From positions 327,637 through 391,636 of the forward strand of contig NZ_LCZJ02000037.1 in assembly GCF_001012825.1 (NCBI RefSeq): a DNA stretch of 64,000 bases. The letters run 5' to 3'. A model generated the notes under the pieces. That model worked only from the letters and a program-made list of their open reading frames with translations. It was not told where the DNA came from and searched no databases. A program made the translations under genes and the position numbers. The DNA is from Paenibacillus etheri (GTDB lineage: Bacteria; Bacillota; Bacilli; Paenibacillales; Paenibacillaceae). Numbering within the stretch: position 1 is the first letter of the stretch; the number at the start of each line of letters is the position of its first letter. Positions 1-9,231 of the stretch are shown here, piece after piece.

Positions 1-166
1 GTAGAATAGTCGTTTTACCACAGCCTGATGGACCAAGCAGTGTATAGAATTTGCCGCGCTCTATCTCGAAGCTAACTCCTTTTAACACCGGATCTTCGTC
101 GTCATATTGCTTGGTAACCTCTTCAAATGAAATAATGGTGCCTTCCTGAATAGCTATAGCTAACAA
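1..166 (-). CDS. ABC transporter ATP-binding protein, PotA-like (N-terminal part only)
   Basis: This is the first 55 or so residues of an ATPase that runs off the left edge of the window. The visible part contains the beta-strand start of an ABC domain ([13 protein letters not shown]) and a complete Walker A motif, GPSGCGKTT. The wording resembles PotA of the spermidine/putrescine importer, which energises a membrane permease pair from the cytoplasm. The start is uncertain: TTG at 166 sits directly against GGGAGG, which is too close, and no ATG is in frame. The potBCD partners would lie outside the window, so the substrate is inferred only from the N-terminal match. Confidence 0.75.
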   Translation of the reverse strand, partial: MLAIAIQEGTIISFEEVTKQYDDEDPVLKGVSFEIERGKFYTLLGPSGCGKTTIL

Positions 167-389
167 CCTCCCTGCCTAAAGTATCACAATACTATTTTAC
201 CCGCATCTCGCGGAGAACAATCGAATGGGCATGCTCAGCGCTAATAAGCGACAATTCCTCCTCTCATTCGACACTCCAATAGATATAGCATATTAGATTG
301 TACCATTATATGCGATAGCTTACATGGATAAGGAATGCGTAAACTTAACAACTTTGTAAAATATCCAATCCTCCAAGCCTTTTTTAAGG

Positions 390-398
390 TGTTATAAT
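390..398 (+). promoter_or_regulatory. extended -10 promoter of the FUSC-like gene
   Basis: TGTTATAAT at 390-398 is a perfect extended -10 element 55 bases before the ATG at 453. The upstream -35 region is poor (T-rich, overlapping a CCTTTTTTAAGG palindrome), as expected for an extended -10 promoter. Nothing else clear was found between 167 and 452. Confidence 0.5.
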
Positions 399-452
399 GA
401 AAACGAACTGAAAGACCAGATAGTTTTTTCATTTTTTTCCGAAAGAAGATGA

Positions 453-1556
453 ATGATAATGAACGAGGGGTTACAAGACCGCCTTGAAAAATATGGTTTC
501 TCACTTTACATGATAAGAATTACGCTGGCTGCTTCACTTTCATGGGTCGCCGTACACAGCATATATGGTAGCCAATATTTATACTTCGCACCCCTTGCGG
601 CTATCCTCATCACCCAAGCCAGCGTTAAAGCATCGCTTGAAAAAGGAATCTACCGCCTGATCGGTATTATTCTTGGCGGGATCGTTAGCCTAGTTGTTGG
701 CCAGTTTTTTGATGTAGGTGGACTTTCTATTCTGCTCATTCTACTCATCGGGATTGGTATCGCTACTGCCTGTAAGATGAACATTCAAGCTGTCTCACAG
801 GTGGGGGTTACTTCCGTTCTAGCTCTTACTTTTTACCAGAATGACTACGTGCTTTGGAGAATAGGGGAAACATTTATTGGTGTGCTGATCGCCCTGGCCA
901 TCAATATGATTATCGTGCCGCCGAACAGGTTCGTCAAGGTAAAAGCATTGGCATTCGAAGGAAGTCTTCTGCTTGCGGATGCATTAAAAGATCTCGTAGG
1001 CGTAAGACGCGATTCTCCGAAAGACAATTTGCTGGAGGAAGCAGGTAAACTCCTGTCGAATAGCAGCCGGGAACAGAAGGAAATGTTCTATACCCTCACA
1101 CATTATCAGTGCCGTGGTGAACTGAAGGGGCTCATACAGGCTACCTCACATCTAAAAAGCATTCATTCCTACGTCAAAGAAATCGCCGACGATATTCGTC
1201 TTCTACCAGCGCATCACGCCTCTTCGGACTGGATGAAGGATGTGCTGGATTCAACCGCAGATTGCATTGCTCTTTATGGAACCAGAACCTTATCAGACGC
1301 AGAGTGCCAACGTTCTCTTGCCGATTGTATAGAGCGTGCTCGTGACCTGCAATTGGCTAGTTTCTCTGAACTGCAAGGGAATTGTTCGCTATCAAGCATT
1401 CGTGATCTCGGTGCGGTCTTCAGTCACCTAAACCGGGTGTTGGAGGAAGTAGAACGTGCTAAATCTGCTACTTATGTTGTAGCCACTCGACCCTCAACGG
1501 CTGAAGCCGCACGCGCTTTACGTTTTATTAAAAAGGGACTCTCCCAGAAGCTATAA
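453..1556 (+). CDS. aromatic acid exporter / FUSC family membrane protein
   Basis: The 367-residue protein has a hydrophobic N-terminal half with about six membrane segments (residues 18-155). These include paired small-residue helices around LIGIILGGIVSLVVG and a conserved-looking NMIIVPPNR turn. A charged, mostly helical cytoplasmic half follows (160-367). This is the arrangement of the short Firmicute ArAE/FUSC proteins (B. subtilis YqjA/YgaE type), thought to move aromatic acids or related small anions out of the cell. The substrate cannot be told from sequence. The start is preceded by GAAAGAAG. It stands alone between an extended -10 promoter and a terminator that overlaps its last codons. 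Confidence 0.8.
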   Translation: MIMNEGLQDRLEKYGFSLYMIRITLAASLSWVAVHSIYGSQYLYFAPLAAILITQASVKASLEKGIYRLIGIILGGIVSLVVGQFFDVGGLSILLILLIGIGIATACKMNIQAVSQVGVTSVLALTFYQNDYVLWRIGETFIGVLIALAINMIIVPPNRFVKVKALAFEGSLLLADALKDLVGVRRDSPKDNLLEEAGKLLSNSSREQKEMFYTLTHYQCRGELKGLIQATSHLKSIHSYVKEIADDIRLLPAHHASSDWMKDVLDSTADCIALYGTRTLSDAECQRSLADCIERARDLQLASFSELQGNCSLSSIRDLGAVFSHLNRVLEEVERAKSATYVVATRPSTAEAARALRFIKKGLSQKL

Positions 1557-1578
1557 GCTTCGGGAGTGTCCCTTTTGT
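1535..1578 (+). terminator. intrinsic terminator of the FUSC-like gene
   Basis: GGGACTCTCCCAGAAGC pairs with GCTTCGGGAGTGTCCC around a short loop and is followed by TTTTG. The left arm is inside the last codons of the gene. Confidence 0.8.
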
Positions 1579-1683
1579 TCAAATATAAGAAAGTATAAGT
1601 TTCACACTATACTTTATCCTTATATTTCATCAATATGCCCTCTTGCAACCCTGATTACTACTTATACTTTCTTATATTTGAAC
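1577..1683. repeat. inverted-repeat element with 23-bp perfect arms
   Basis: Arms at 1577-1599 and 1661-1683 are perfect inverted copies (core AAATATAAGAAAGTATAAG) enclosing 61 bp. The interior holds a third degenerate half copy (TATACTTTATCCTTATATTT, about 1609-1628). The element exactly fills the gap between the two convergent genes, ending on the stop codon of the EamA gene. Related copies occur at 62238-62286 and, as a half site, at 43546-43567. Confidence 0.75.
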
Positions 1684-2570
1684 TAAACCGACTGCTTCGC
1701 GGCACGCCCTATCCGCACATTCACCAGAACGATGCTACTAACAATAAGCAGTAGACCAATTACAAGATTCAAAGTAATCTGCTCATTTAAAAAGACTACG
1801 CTAGTACCTATCGAGATCAGTGGGATCAAAAAAGTGAATGATCCGACCTTCCCTGCCTCTCCCTCGTTAATCAGCTTGAAATAAATCAGCCATCCTAGCG
1901 CGATCACAAAGACTGCAATAAACATTGTATCTGCTATAAACGTTCCACTCCAGGTGATATCGGACCACTTCTCTGTAGCAGATCCCGAAAGTAGCAAAAT
2001 GATACCACCGATCGTTATTTGCATAGCGGTCATCCATAGCATATCCACGCGCACAGCATTTCGTTTCATATATACCGTTCCTAATGCCCAGCTCAAAGCA
2101 CTGGCTAAAGCAAGCACAATCCCCCAGATAGAGATACTTCCGTTAAGGCCTCCAATACTGAGGGAGCCTACTCCGATGAACCCTAGCAACAGACCTGCCA
2201 TTTTGAGACCGTACATGCTCTCTCCTAACCACAACCATGAAAAAATGCCTAGCAATACCGGCTGCAGAAATACAATGGATGAGAACAATCCTGCGGGTAC
2301 ATACTGCAAGCCAATCGTCTGAAATCCATAATAAAACACGATACTTAATATAGCCGAGGTCAGATAGACCGGCCAGAGCTGCTTGAAGCGGAGCTCCTTC
2401 ACCTTAGGAAGTGCAATTAGAATCAGAATCAATCCGCCGATGACGGTTCGGATACCTGCAAATAATAAGGGCGGAGCGTAGTCTAAGGCGATTTTGGATA
2501 TAGGCCAATTAATGCCCCATACAATCACCAAAAATATAAGAAGGATGATGCTTTTCTTCTGCTGATTCAT
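1683..2570 (-). CDS. EamA/DMT-family transporter
   Basis: This 295-residue protein has ten predicted membrane helices in two EamA repeats (about residues 5-140 and 150-290). The motifs WGINWPISKIAL near the N-terminus and ALSWALGTVYMKR in the second repeat are typical of drug/metabolite exporters. It should be an inner-membrane permease for an unknown metabolite. The start at 2570 (MNQQKKS) was chosen over the longer frame because AAGGAGTG lies six bases upstream and the extra 37 residues have no family counterpart. It is divergent from the LysR gene beside it, which probably controls it. Confidence 0.88.
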   Translation of the reverse strand: MNQQKKSIILLIFLVIVWGINWPISKIALDYAPPLLFAGIRTVIGGLILILIALPKVKELRFKQLWPVYLTSAILSIVFYYGFQTIGLQYVPAGLFSSIVFLQPVLLGIFSWLWLGESMYGLKMAGLLLGFIGVGSLSIGGLNGSISIWGIVLALASALSWALGTVYMKRNAVRVDMLWMTAMQITIGGIILLLSGSATEKWSDITWSGTFIADTMFIAVFVIALGWLIYFKLINEGEAGKVGSFTFLIPLISIGTSVVFLNEQITLNLVIGLLLIVSSIVLVNVRIGRAAKQSV

Positions 2571-2666
2571 GTATTCACTCCTTGGTGTAGATTCATCACA
2601 AATGATACAATAATTAAGAATATAAATGAAATGAATAATACTCATAAGGGGCATATCATATTTGTT

Positions 2667-3563
2667 ATGAACAATACTCAAATTCGTTTGTTCGTCAAAA
2701 TCGCGGAAAGCGGTAGCTTTACCAAGGCTGGTGTAGAACTGAATATGACCCAGCCTGCTGTCAGTCGAGCGATCTCGTCTCTAGAAGCCGAACTGGATGT
2801 TAAGCTATTACTTCGGGATCGGCGTAATGGCCTTATGCTTACTGACATTGGTAAGCGTATCCTTGTTATTTTTCGTGAAATTCTAATGGGCTTTGATAAG
2901 GTCAATCAGGAGATTTTTGCGGAGAGGGGACTTGAGAAAGGAAACATTCGGATTGGGGCTTTCCCTGTGGCTTCTGCCTATTTTTTGCCGAAGATTATTA
3001 GCTCTATCGCCGAACGATATCCCAATATCACGATCAGCCTGCAAGAAGGCTCTATCGCCGAAGTCAGAGAGTGGCTGGAATCCAAAGAAATTGATGTTGG
3101 CTTATTGCTCGCTCCCTGCGAGGCGTTCGAGACTATCCCATTATATAGAGAAAAGTTATACGCCGTAATTAGAGATGACCATCCCTTGCGTATGCGGTCT
3201 GTCATAGGTGTGAAAGAATTAGCGGGTGAGCCTATGCTGATCTGTAAAGCAGGATATGAACCACCTATAGTGGATTTATTCCGCAGAAGCAGTAGCCATT
3301 TGAATGTAAAATATGTGGTGAATAACTATGCAACAGCTCTTAATATGGTTCAAGAGGGACTGGCTGTTGGTGTGATGTCTGAGTTGTCTTTGTTATCTTT
3401 GCCGCCTAATGTAGTTACCCGCGAACTGCAGCCCGACGCCTACAGAGATATACATATCGCGGTTAGCTCGATTACGGATACTTCCATTGCTGTGAAAATG
3501 TTCATTGAGACAGCTCTGGATCTCTTTACTAAGCCCAAAAAATCGGATGATGAGGAGTGCTGA
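2667..3563 (+). CDS. LysR-family transcriptional regulator
   Basis: The protein has 298 residues. The winged helix-turn-helix lies at residues 15-45 (GSFTKAG, MTQPAVSRAISSLE), followed by a linker helix and a two-lobed effector domain (90-290). The start at 2667 (MNNTQIRLF) is where LysR proteins normally begin. An in-frame ATG at 2631 would add 12 residues without a ribosome binding site. AAGGGG lies 15 bases before 2667, rather far, so the start is moderately certain. The gene is divergent from the EamA transporter, a classic LysR target arrangement, and is joined to the following aldo/keto reductase. The inducer is unknown. Confidence 0.9.
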   Translation: MNNTQIRLFVKIAESGSFTKAGVELNMTQPAVSRAISSLEAELDVKLLLRDRRNGLMLTDIGKRILVIFREILMGFDKVNQEIFAERGLEKGNIRIGAFPVASAYFLPKIISSIAERYPNITISLQEGSIAEVREWLESKEIDVGLLLAPCEAFETIPLYREKLYAVIRDDHPLRMRSVIGVKELAGEPMLICKAGYEPPIVDLFRRSSSHLNVKYVVNNYATALNMVQEGLAVGVMSELSLLSLPPNVVTRELQPDAYRDIHIAVSSITDTSIAVKMFIETALDLFTKPKKSDDEEC

Positions 3564-3565
3564 GA

Positions 3566-4540
3566 ATGAACTTTAAAAGACTTGGAAATAGCGGATTACA
3601 AGTATCCGCTTTGGGACTGGGGACGAACGCTTTTGGCAAAAGGGCGGATCAAGAAACCTCCATTCAGATTGTACATGCTGCGCTGGATCATGGCATTAAC
3701 TTTATCGATACCGCTAATATTTACGCTGGCTCCGAATCCGAGCGTATTATCGGTCTGGCCTTGGAGGGGAGAAGACCTGAGGCTGTTCTCGCCACTAAAG
3801 CAGGCTTAGTTAAGAATGACGGACCTAACGGAAGCGGATCCTCTCGTCGCCATTTGATGCAGGAATTAGAAGATAGTCTTCGCCGCCTAAAAACGGACTA
3901 TGTCGATCTATACCAGATTCACACTTTCGATCCCTATACGCCACTTGAAGAGACGTTACGGACCTTGGACGATATGGTATCTTCGGGAAAAGTGCGCTAT
4001 ATCGGGGCTTCTAACTATACAGCATGGCAATTAATGAAGGCGATTGGAATTAGCGAGGCACGGAGCTTCGCCAAGTATATTTCGATTCAGTGTAGCTATT
4101 CCTTAGCGGACCGGACCCCGGAGAATGAGCTTCTCTCCCTTTGTCTTGATCAAGGTGTAGGGATCATTCCTTATTTTCCACTGGCGGGCGGAATTCTCAC
4201 AGGGAAATATAATTCAAGCGGCTCCGCACCTTCAGGGTCCAGAGCAGATACCGATCCTAATTTCAAAAGATTCCTTGATCAGGACCGGATCGAACTGGGG
4301 AATACAGTGGGGCTGATCGCTGAAGAACTGGGAACCTCTTCTACTGCACTTTCCTTAGCTTGGCTCATGAATCGGCCTGCCGTCTCGACGGTTATTGTTG
4401 GAGCTACTCGTGTGGAGCAACTGGAACAGAATTTGCATAGTACCTCCATACAACTTAGTGAGGAAACTGTGAGTAGGCTGGATGAAGTAAGTAATTCCTT
4501 TCGCTTCGGTGAGCCCTTCGCCTTTTATCGGCTCCCGTAA
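3566..4540 (+). CDS. aldo/keto reductase
   Basis: A 324-residue (beta/alpha)8 NADPH-dependent oxidoreductase. The catalytic tetrad is visible: Asp and Tyr in FIDTANIYAGSE, Lys in LATKAGL and His in YQIHTFD. The cofactor-phosphate loop near the C-terminus reads VIVGATRVEQLEQN. It resembles the YajO/YqkF-like group acting on small carbonyls. The chosen start, ATG at 3566, has AGGAG eight bases upstream; it lies three bases past the LysR stop, so the two are co-transcribed. With the aldehyde dehydrogenase 30 bp downstream it suggests a small carbonyl-detoxification operon under the LysR protein. Confidence 0.9.
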   Translation: MNFKRLGNSGLQVSALGLGTNAFGKRADQETSIQIVHAALDHGINFIDTANIYAGSESERIIGLALEGRRPEAVLATKAGLVKNDGPNGSGSSRRHLMQELEDSLRRLKTDYVDLYQIHTFDPYTPLEETLRTLDDMVSSGKVRYIGASNYTAWQLMKAIGISEARSFAKYISIQCSYSLADRTPENELLSLCLDQGVGIIPYFPLAGGILTGKYNSSGSAPSGSRADTDPNFKRFLDQDRIELGNTVGLIAEELGTSSTALSLAWLMNRPAVSTVIVGATRVEQLEQNLHSTSIQLSEETVSRLDEVSNSFRFGEPFAFYRLP

Positions 4541-4569
4541 TCGGACCTATTACAATAAAGGAGGGAAGT

Positions 4570-5964
4570 ATGATGACACCACATTCAACGGCTAGCATCC
4601 AAGCGATACTTGAAGAGCATAAGGACTTTTTTTATCGCGGCACAACTAAAGAGGTTACTTTTCGTCTGAATCAGCTGCAAAAACTTAAAGACAGTATTAA
4701 ACGATACGAGAGTCGTATTATTACTGCCTTATATCAAGATTTAGGAAAAAGTGAGTTCGAGGCTTATGCCACAGAAATCGGCTTCACCTTGGACAGCCTC
4801 GGTTACATGATGAAGCATCTTAAACGTTGGGCGAAGCCTGTAAAGGTTAGATCACCACTACATTTATTTCCTGCAAAAAGTTATATCTTAAGCGAGCCCT
4901 ACGGAACCGCACTCATTATAGGCCCATTTAATTATCCATTTCAGTTGCTGATCGAGCCGCTGATCGGTGCCATTGCCGCCGGCAACTGCGTTGTCCTCAA
5001 GCCATCGGAGAGCACACCCGCCGTCACGGCTGTTATAGAGCAGCTTATTCAGGAAACCTTCGAGCCACAGTATATCCGTGTAATTCAGGGGGAGAAAGAG
5101 ACAACGAACCTACTGATCCATGCCAAGTTTGATTATATTTTCTTTACAGGCAGTGTTCCTGTCGGCAAAATTGTTATGGAAGCCGCTGCGAAGAATCTAG
5201 TGCCTGTAACCTTGGAGCTTGGCGGGAAGAGTCCGGTCATTGTCGACAAATCAGCCGATCTTGATATTGCAGCGAAGCGAATCATATGGGGCAAATTATT
5301 AAATGCCGGTCAAACCTGTATTGCGCCTGATTATTTGCTCGTGCAAAAGGACATTGCTAATGAATTGATCGCCAAAATGAAACATCAGATCACTGAATTC
5401 TACGGTCAGAATGCGCAGCCGAATACAGATTATGGCCGGATCGTAAATGAGCGCCAGCTGCAAAGACTTGCAACCCTCATTGAACGGGATCGGGAAAAGG
5501 TGGTTATTGGCGGAACCGTTATTTCAAAAGAACGTTATATTGAACCTACACTAATCTATCCTGCGGCTTGGTCTGACGCTTCTATGGAAGATGAGATCTT
5601 CGGTCCGATTCTACCTATTCTGGAATATCAAGAATTGGATGAAGCTATCCGGAGTATTAACGAGCACCCGAAACCACTTGCGCTATACCTGTTCACAGAG
5701 GATAAACATGTTGAACAAGAGGTGCTTTCCCGAGTCTCATTCGGAGGTGGCTGCATCAATGATACGATCTCGCATGTGGCGAACGCTAGCTTGCCGTTTG
5801 GCGGGGTAGGTAACTCTGGAATCGGCGGTTATCACGGGAAGCACAGCTTTGAAGTCTTTTCCCACCGCAAAAGCATCGTCAAGAGAGGCACAAGAATCGA
5901 TCTCGGGATTGTATACCCACCCTATGGTAATAAGATCAAGCTGGTGCGGAAAGTATTGAAATAG
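4570..5964 (+). CDS. class 3-type aldehyde dehydrogenase
   Basis: A 464-residue NAD(P)-dependent aldehyde dehydrogenase of the short, membrane-associated class 3 type (B. subtilis YwdH-like). Visible are the cofactor-binding FNYPFQ and FTGSVPVGK, the general-base Glu in LELGGKSP (about residue 218), and the nucleophile Cys in NAGQTCIAPD (about 252). The C-terminal SFGGGCIND and PFGGVGNSGIGGYHG are also present. GGAGGG lies just before twin ATGs at 4570 and 4573. It follows the aldo/keto reductase by 29 bp, and the pair would process an aldehyde by reduction and oxidation. It ends at a strong hairpin. Confidence 0.92.
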   Translation: MMTPHSTASIQAILEEHKDFFYRGTTKEVTFRLNQLQKLKDSIKRYESRIITALYQDLGKSEFEAYATEIGFTLDSLGYMMKHLKRWAKPVKVRSPLHLFPAKSYILSEPYGTALIIGPFNYPFQLLIEPLIGAIAAGNCVVLKPSESTPAVTAVIEQLIQETFEPQYIRVIQGEKETTNLLIHAKFDYIFFTGSVPVGKIVMEAAAKNLVPVTLELGGKSPVIVDKSADLDIAAKRIIWGKLLNAGQTCIAPDYLLVQKDIANELIAKMKHQITEFYGQNAQPNTDYGRIVNERQLQRLATLIERDREKVVIGGTVISKERYIEPTLIYPAAWSDASMEDEIFGPILPILEYQELDEAIRSINEHPKPLALYLFTEDKHVEQEVLSRVSFGGGCINDTISHVANASLPFGGVGNSGIGGYHGKHSFEVFSHRKSIVKRGTRIDLGIVYPPYGNKIKLVRKVLK

Positions 5965-5967
5965 ACA

Positions 5968-6006
5968 AAGCAGCAAGCCTCCCTTGACCGGGAGGCTTGC
6001 TGCTTA
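5968..6006. terminator. strong hairpin between convergent genes
   Basis: AAGCAGCAAGCCTCCC pairs with GGGAGGCTTGCTGCTT across a six-base loop. It lies between the convergent ALDH and GH65 genes. A T-run is lacking on either side, so its efficiency as an intrinsic terminator is uncertain. Confidence 0.6.
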
Positions 6007-6025
6007 TCAGGAGAACGACTCTTCA

Positions 6026-9000
6026 CTACTTGAACAGCTGTACCAATTCCTCTACATGTAACTCCGCGGTAGAAGGAAACCATAGCTCAGCACTATCTCT
6101 CAAGGATACACTTCCAGCTCCAATGGATCTCATACCAGCGGCTTTAATAGCAGCTATGCCACCCTCTGTATCCTCGATACCTACGCAGCAGTCAGGTGAT
6201 ATACCCAGCATATCAGTAACCTGTAAATAAATTTCCGGATCTGGCTTGCCCCTACGAATGTTTTTGGGGTCAGCAATAGCCTGGAACAAGCGACCAATCT
6301 TCAAACAATCAAGAATCAACATCGCATTTTCATTGACTGAAGCAAGTCCAACAGGGATCCTCATTTTTTTCAAATCGGTCAGTAGACTATGGATACCCGG
6401 ATGCAAATCATTCGGTGTCATTTGTTGAATCAGCTGTTTATACTTTTCGTTCTTTTTGTTGCAGAGCATTCCTTTTACCGGTTGAGGTAAGTTCAGGCCG
6501 CTTCCCTCCAGTAGGATCTCTAAACATTCCATTCGACTATGACCCTTCAGACGTTTATGCTTCTCTCTATCAAAAGAAATCGCAAGCTCATCGGCTAAAG
6601 CTTTCCAAGCTAGATAATGATACTCTCCAGAATCAGTAATAATCCCGTCCAGCTCGAAAATAACAGCCTTAAGCTGCTTCACATTTGAAAGGGACACCGG
6701 CTTCTTTGCAGATAGCTGCACAAGGCTCCCTTTATGTAGAATCTCAATCACTTCACCTGTCAGTAGTGTATAGATCACTACCTTATCATCAACATAAATA
6801 TCCACTAATTGCCCACCGCTTGTTATTTTAAACCGATAGCTGTCCCATTGTGCTGGCAAAGTTGGATTAAAGGATAGCATACCACCACATAAGCGCATAC
6901 CACCAAACCCATTTACAATCGACAGCCAAGATCCTGCCATAGCAGCAGTATGCAGCCCGTCCTTCACGTTACGGTTAATATCATCTAAGTCCATCCGTAC
7001 CGTGCGGTCAAAATAGGCGTATGCCCCCGTTAAGTCACCAATCTCAGCAGAAATAATACTGTGAATGCACGGTGACAAAGAAGAATCATGTGTCGTCAGC
7101 GGCTCATAGTAATTGTAATTGCGGATCTTGTCCGCCAAGCTGAACTGATCACCCAGCAGAAACATAGCCATTACCAGATCTGCCTGTTTGAGCACCTGAT
7201 GTCGGTAAATCACCAGCGGATGGTAATGGAGCAGTAGCGGGTATTTATCCGCTGGCGTATGTTCAAAGTCCCACTTCTTCTTAGTCAGAAACGTATCATC
7301 CTGAGCATAGATGCCAAGCCCCTCATCAAAAGGGATATACATCTTTTCCGCGGCGGCCAGCCAATCACCAGGCTCTTCCTCAGTCAGACCCATCTTGTGC
7401 TTCAGGTGTTCAAATTCCTCCGGATACTGCTTGCCTAACAGTCTGGTTATCTCATATGCGTAATAGAGTTGATCCCGCACCATAAGATTAGTGTATGCAT
7501 TATTGTTAACGATAGCTGTATACTCATCGGGACCCGTTACTGCATCAATACAGAACGCACCCTCCCTAGCCGGATTAAAATGACCCAGATCTACCCAAAA
7601 ACGGGAGGTTTCGAATATCATTTCCGCCCCCTTCAGGACCAGAAACTCATAATCGCCAGTAGCCCGCACATACTGTTTAATGGCATAGGCAATATCCGCG
7701 TTAATATGCATTTGTGCCGTTCCTGCCGGAAAATAGGAGGAGTTCTCAGCCCCATCTATGGTGCGCCAAGGATATAGTGCTCCTTTCTGAGACATCACCG
7801 CTGCTCGTTCCCGTGCCTTATCTAACGTGGCATAACGAAACTCGAGCAGCTTCCGGCTAATCTCCGGCTGTGTAAACGTAAAGAAGGGGATCATATACAT
7901 CTCGGTATCCCAGAAATAGTGACCTTCATATCCTTCACCTGTCAGGCCCTTGGCCCCGATGTTCGTAACCCCGTCACGTCCTACGGATTGCAGCAATTGA
8001 AAAGCATTAAAACGGATACCCTGTTGAAGCGCAAGATCTCCCTGAATCTCCACATCGGTATGTGCCCAAAATTGATCCAAAAAAGCCCGTTGTTCATGAA
8101 CTAGAGCTTCGAATCCACAATTCTCCGCCAAGTGTTGCACTTCTAAGCACCTGCTTAACAGCTCGTCTTCTATGTAATCCTTAGAGGTATGATACGAAAT
8201 GTACTTAGTTAGGGAGATTCTTTCCCCCATCGCCACTGGAACAACCCATTGCATGGATAATCGCTGACCTTCTAGCTGCACAAGCCTTTCATACCCAGAG
8301 CTACAATTCAGACTATGGCTTACTCCCGTTAATAGACCAAACTGGGTATGCCGCGTCCTCTGCTTCATCCACAAAAAGGACTGCTCGAGCTCATGACCGG
8401 TTTCCACTAGTAGCAAACTGGGTTCCTTACTCCCCGAACCCAGCCGGGGGTCATCCGTGACCCCCGGCCTTTGAATCTCACCATCGATCGATGAAGTAAA
8501 CGTTAGGGTCCCCTCAAAATTCAATGCCTTAACCTCGTAATCGATAGCCGCCAAATGTTTATGCTGCAAGGACACTATCCGCCGGATGTTCAACTGAATC
8601 CTGTGTCCGGCAGGAGATTCCCATTCTACCCTCCGATGCAAGATCCCATTTCGCATATCCAGCTGCCTTTCATAACGATGCAATTGCCCACTGCTTAACT
8701 GAAAGGTATGACCCTCAATGCTAAGCTCAATAATCTTGGCATCCGTCACATTCAGCATAGCTTGATTGCGGGAAGGATACCCATAAGCTCCCTCTGGGTA
8801 CACAATAGGCTCGGAATCAAAAAATCCGTTCAAATAGTTTCCTGTTACAGATGAGCCTGAGCGGCCATGGTAACCTTCCTCGAAATTACCGCGCATGCCA
8901 ATGTATCCATTACCAAGAGCAAATACGCTTTCGCTTCTTTGATTGTTCTCTTCATCATAATTTTCCTCATCTAGACTCCACTCCCGGTAAGGATATACTG

Positions 9001-9031
9001 CAGCCGGATGTACGTATGGTTTCATCTTCAT
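6026..9031 (-). CDS. GH65 disaccharide phosphorylase fused to a beta-phosphoglucomutase-like HAD domain
   Basis: A 1001-residue two-enzyme fusion. Residues 1-770 form a family 65 phosphorylase of the maltose/kojibiose/trehalose phosphorylase group, with general acid Glu503 in TGPDEY and the phosphate-site region HDSSLSPCIHS. Phosphorolysis of an alpha-glucoside gives beta-glucose 1-phosphate. Residues 785-1000 form a beta-phosphoglucomutase HAD domain that should turn this into glucose 6-phosphate. Cap residues (RLKGHSR), the ASVNEN loop, GKPDPE and GIEDTEGG are present, but the catalytic nucleophile is Glu793 (FELDG) instead of Asp. Start 9031 has AGGGGGAA upstream. It is the last gene of the sugar operon. 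The exact disaccharide cannot be read from sequence. Confidence 0.9.
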   Translation of the reverse strand: MKMKPYVHPAAVYPYREWSLDEENYDEENNQRSESVFALGNGYIGMRGNFEEGYHGRSGSSVTGNYLNGFFDSEPIVYPEGAYGYPSRNQAMLNVTDAKIIELSIEGHTFQLSSGQLHRYERQLDMRNGILHRRVEWESPAGHRIQLNIRRIVSLQHKHLAAIDYEVKALNFEGTLTFTSSIDGEIQRPGVTDDPRLGSGSKEPSLLLVETGHELEQSFLWMKQRTRHTQFGLLTGVSHSLNCSSGYERLVQLEGQRLSMQWVVPVAMGERISLTKYISYHTSKDYIEDELLSRCLEVQHLAENCGFEALVHEQRAFLDQFWAHTDVEIQGDLALQQGIRFNAFQLLQSVGRDGVTNIGAKGLTGEGYEGHYFWDTEMYMIPFFTFTQPEISRKLLEFRYATLDKARERAAVMSQKGALYPWRTIDGAENSSYFPAGTAQMHINADIAYAIKQYVRATGDYEFLVLKGAEMIFETSRFWVDLGHFNPAREGAFCIDAVTGPDEYTAIVNNNAYTNLMVRDQLYYAYEITRLLGKQYPEEFEHLKHKMGLTEEEPGDWLAAAEKMYIPFDEGLGIYAQDDTFLTKKKWDFEHTPADKYPLLLHYHPLVIYRHQVLKQADLVMAMFLLGDQFSLADKIRNYNYYEPLTTHDSSLSPCIHSIISAEIGDLTGAYAYFDRTVRMDLDDINRNVKDGLHTAAMAGSWLSIVNGFGGMRLCGGMLSFNPTLPAQWDSYRFKITSGGQLVDIYVDDKVVIYTLLTGEVIEILHKGSLVQLSAKKPVSLSNVKQLKAVIFELDGIITDSGEYHYLAWKALADELAISFDREKHKRLKGHSRMECLEILLEGSGLNLPQPVKGMLCNKKNEKYKQLIQQMTPNDLHPGIHSLLTDLKKMRIPVGLASVNENAMLILDCLKIGRLFQAIADPKNIRRGKPDPEIYLQVTDMLGISPDCCVGIEDTEGGIAAIKAAGMRSIGAGSVSLRDSAELWFPSTAELHVEELVQLFK

Positions 9032-9231
9032 CTCTCTAAGTTCCCCCTGACATAGGTTTATTTTGCTTCTAAATAGGCTGAACAAAAGAATATTACAAAA
9101 AGCGATAAGGATCGGAGCGGAATAAAATCAAGAAATCTGCAAACAACAGCGGCCGGAAGTCCAATAATTCACCGCAGTGACTACTGAGCTTTAATTTAAT
9201 ATCATTAGTTCGGTCTATATATATGCCGAAA

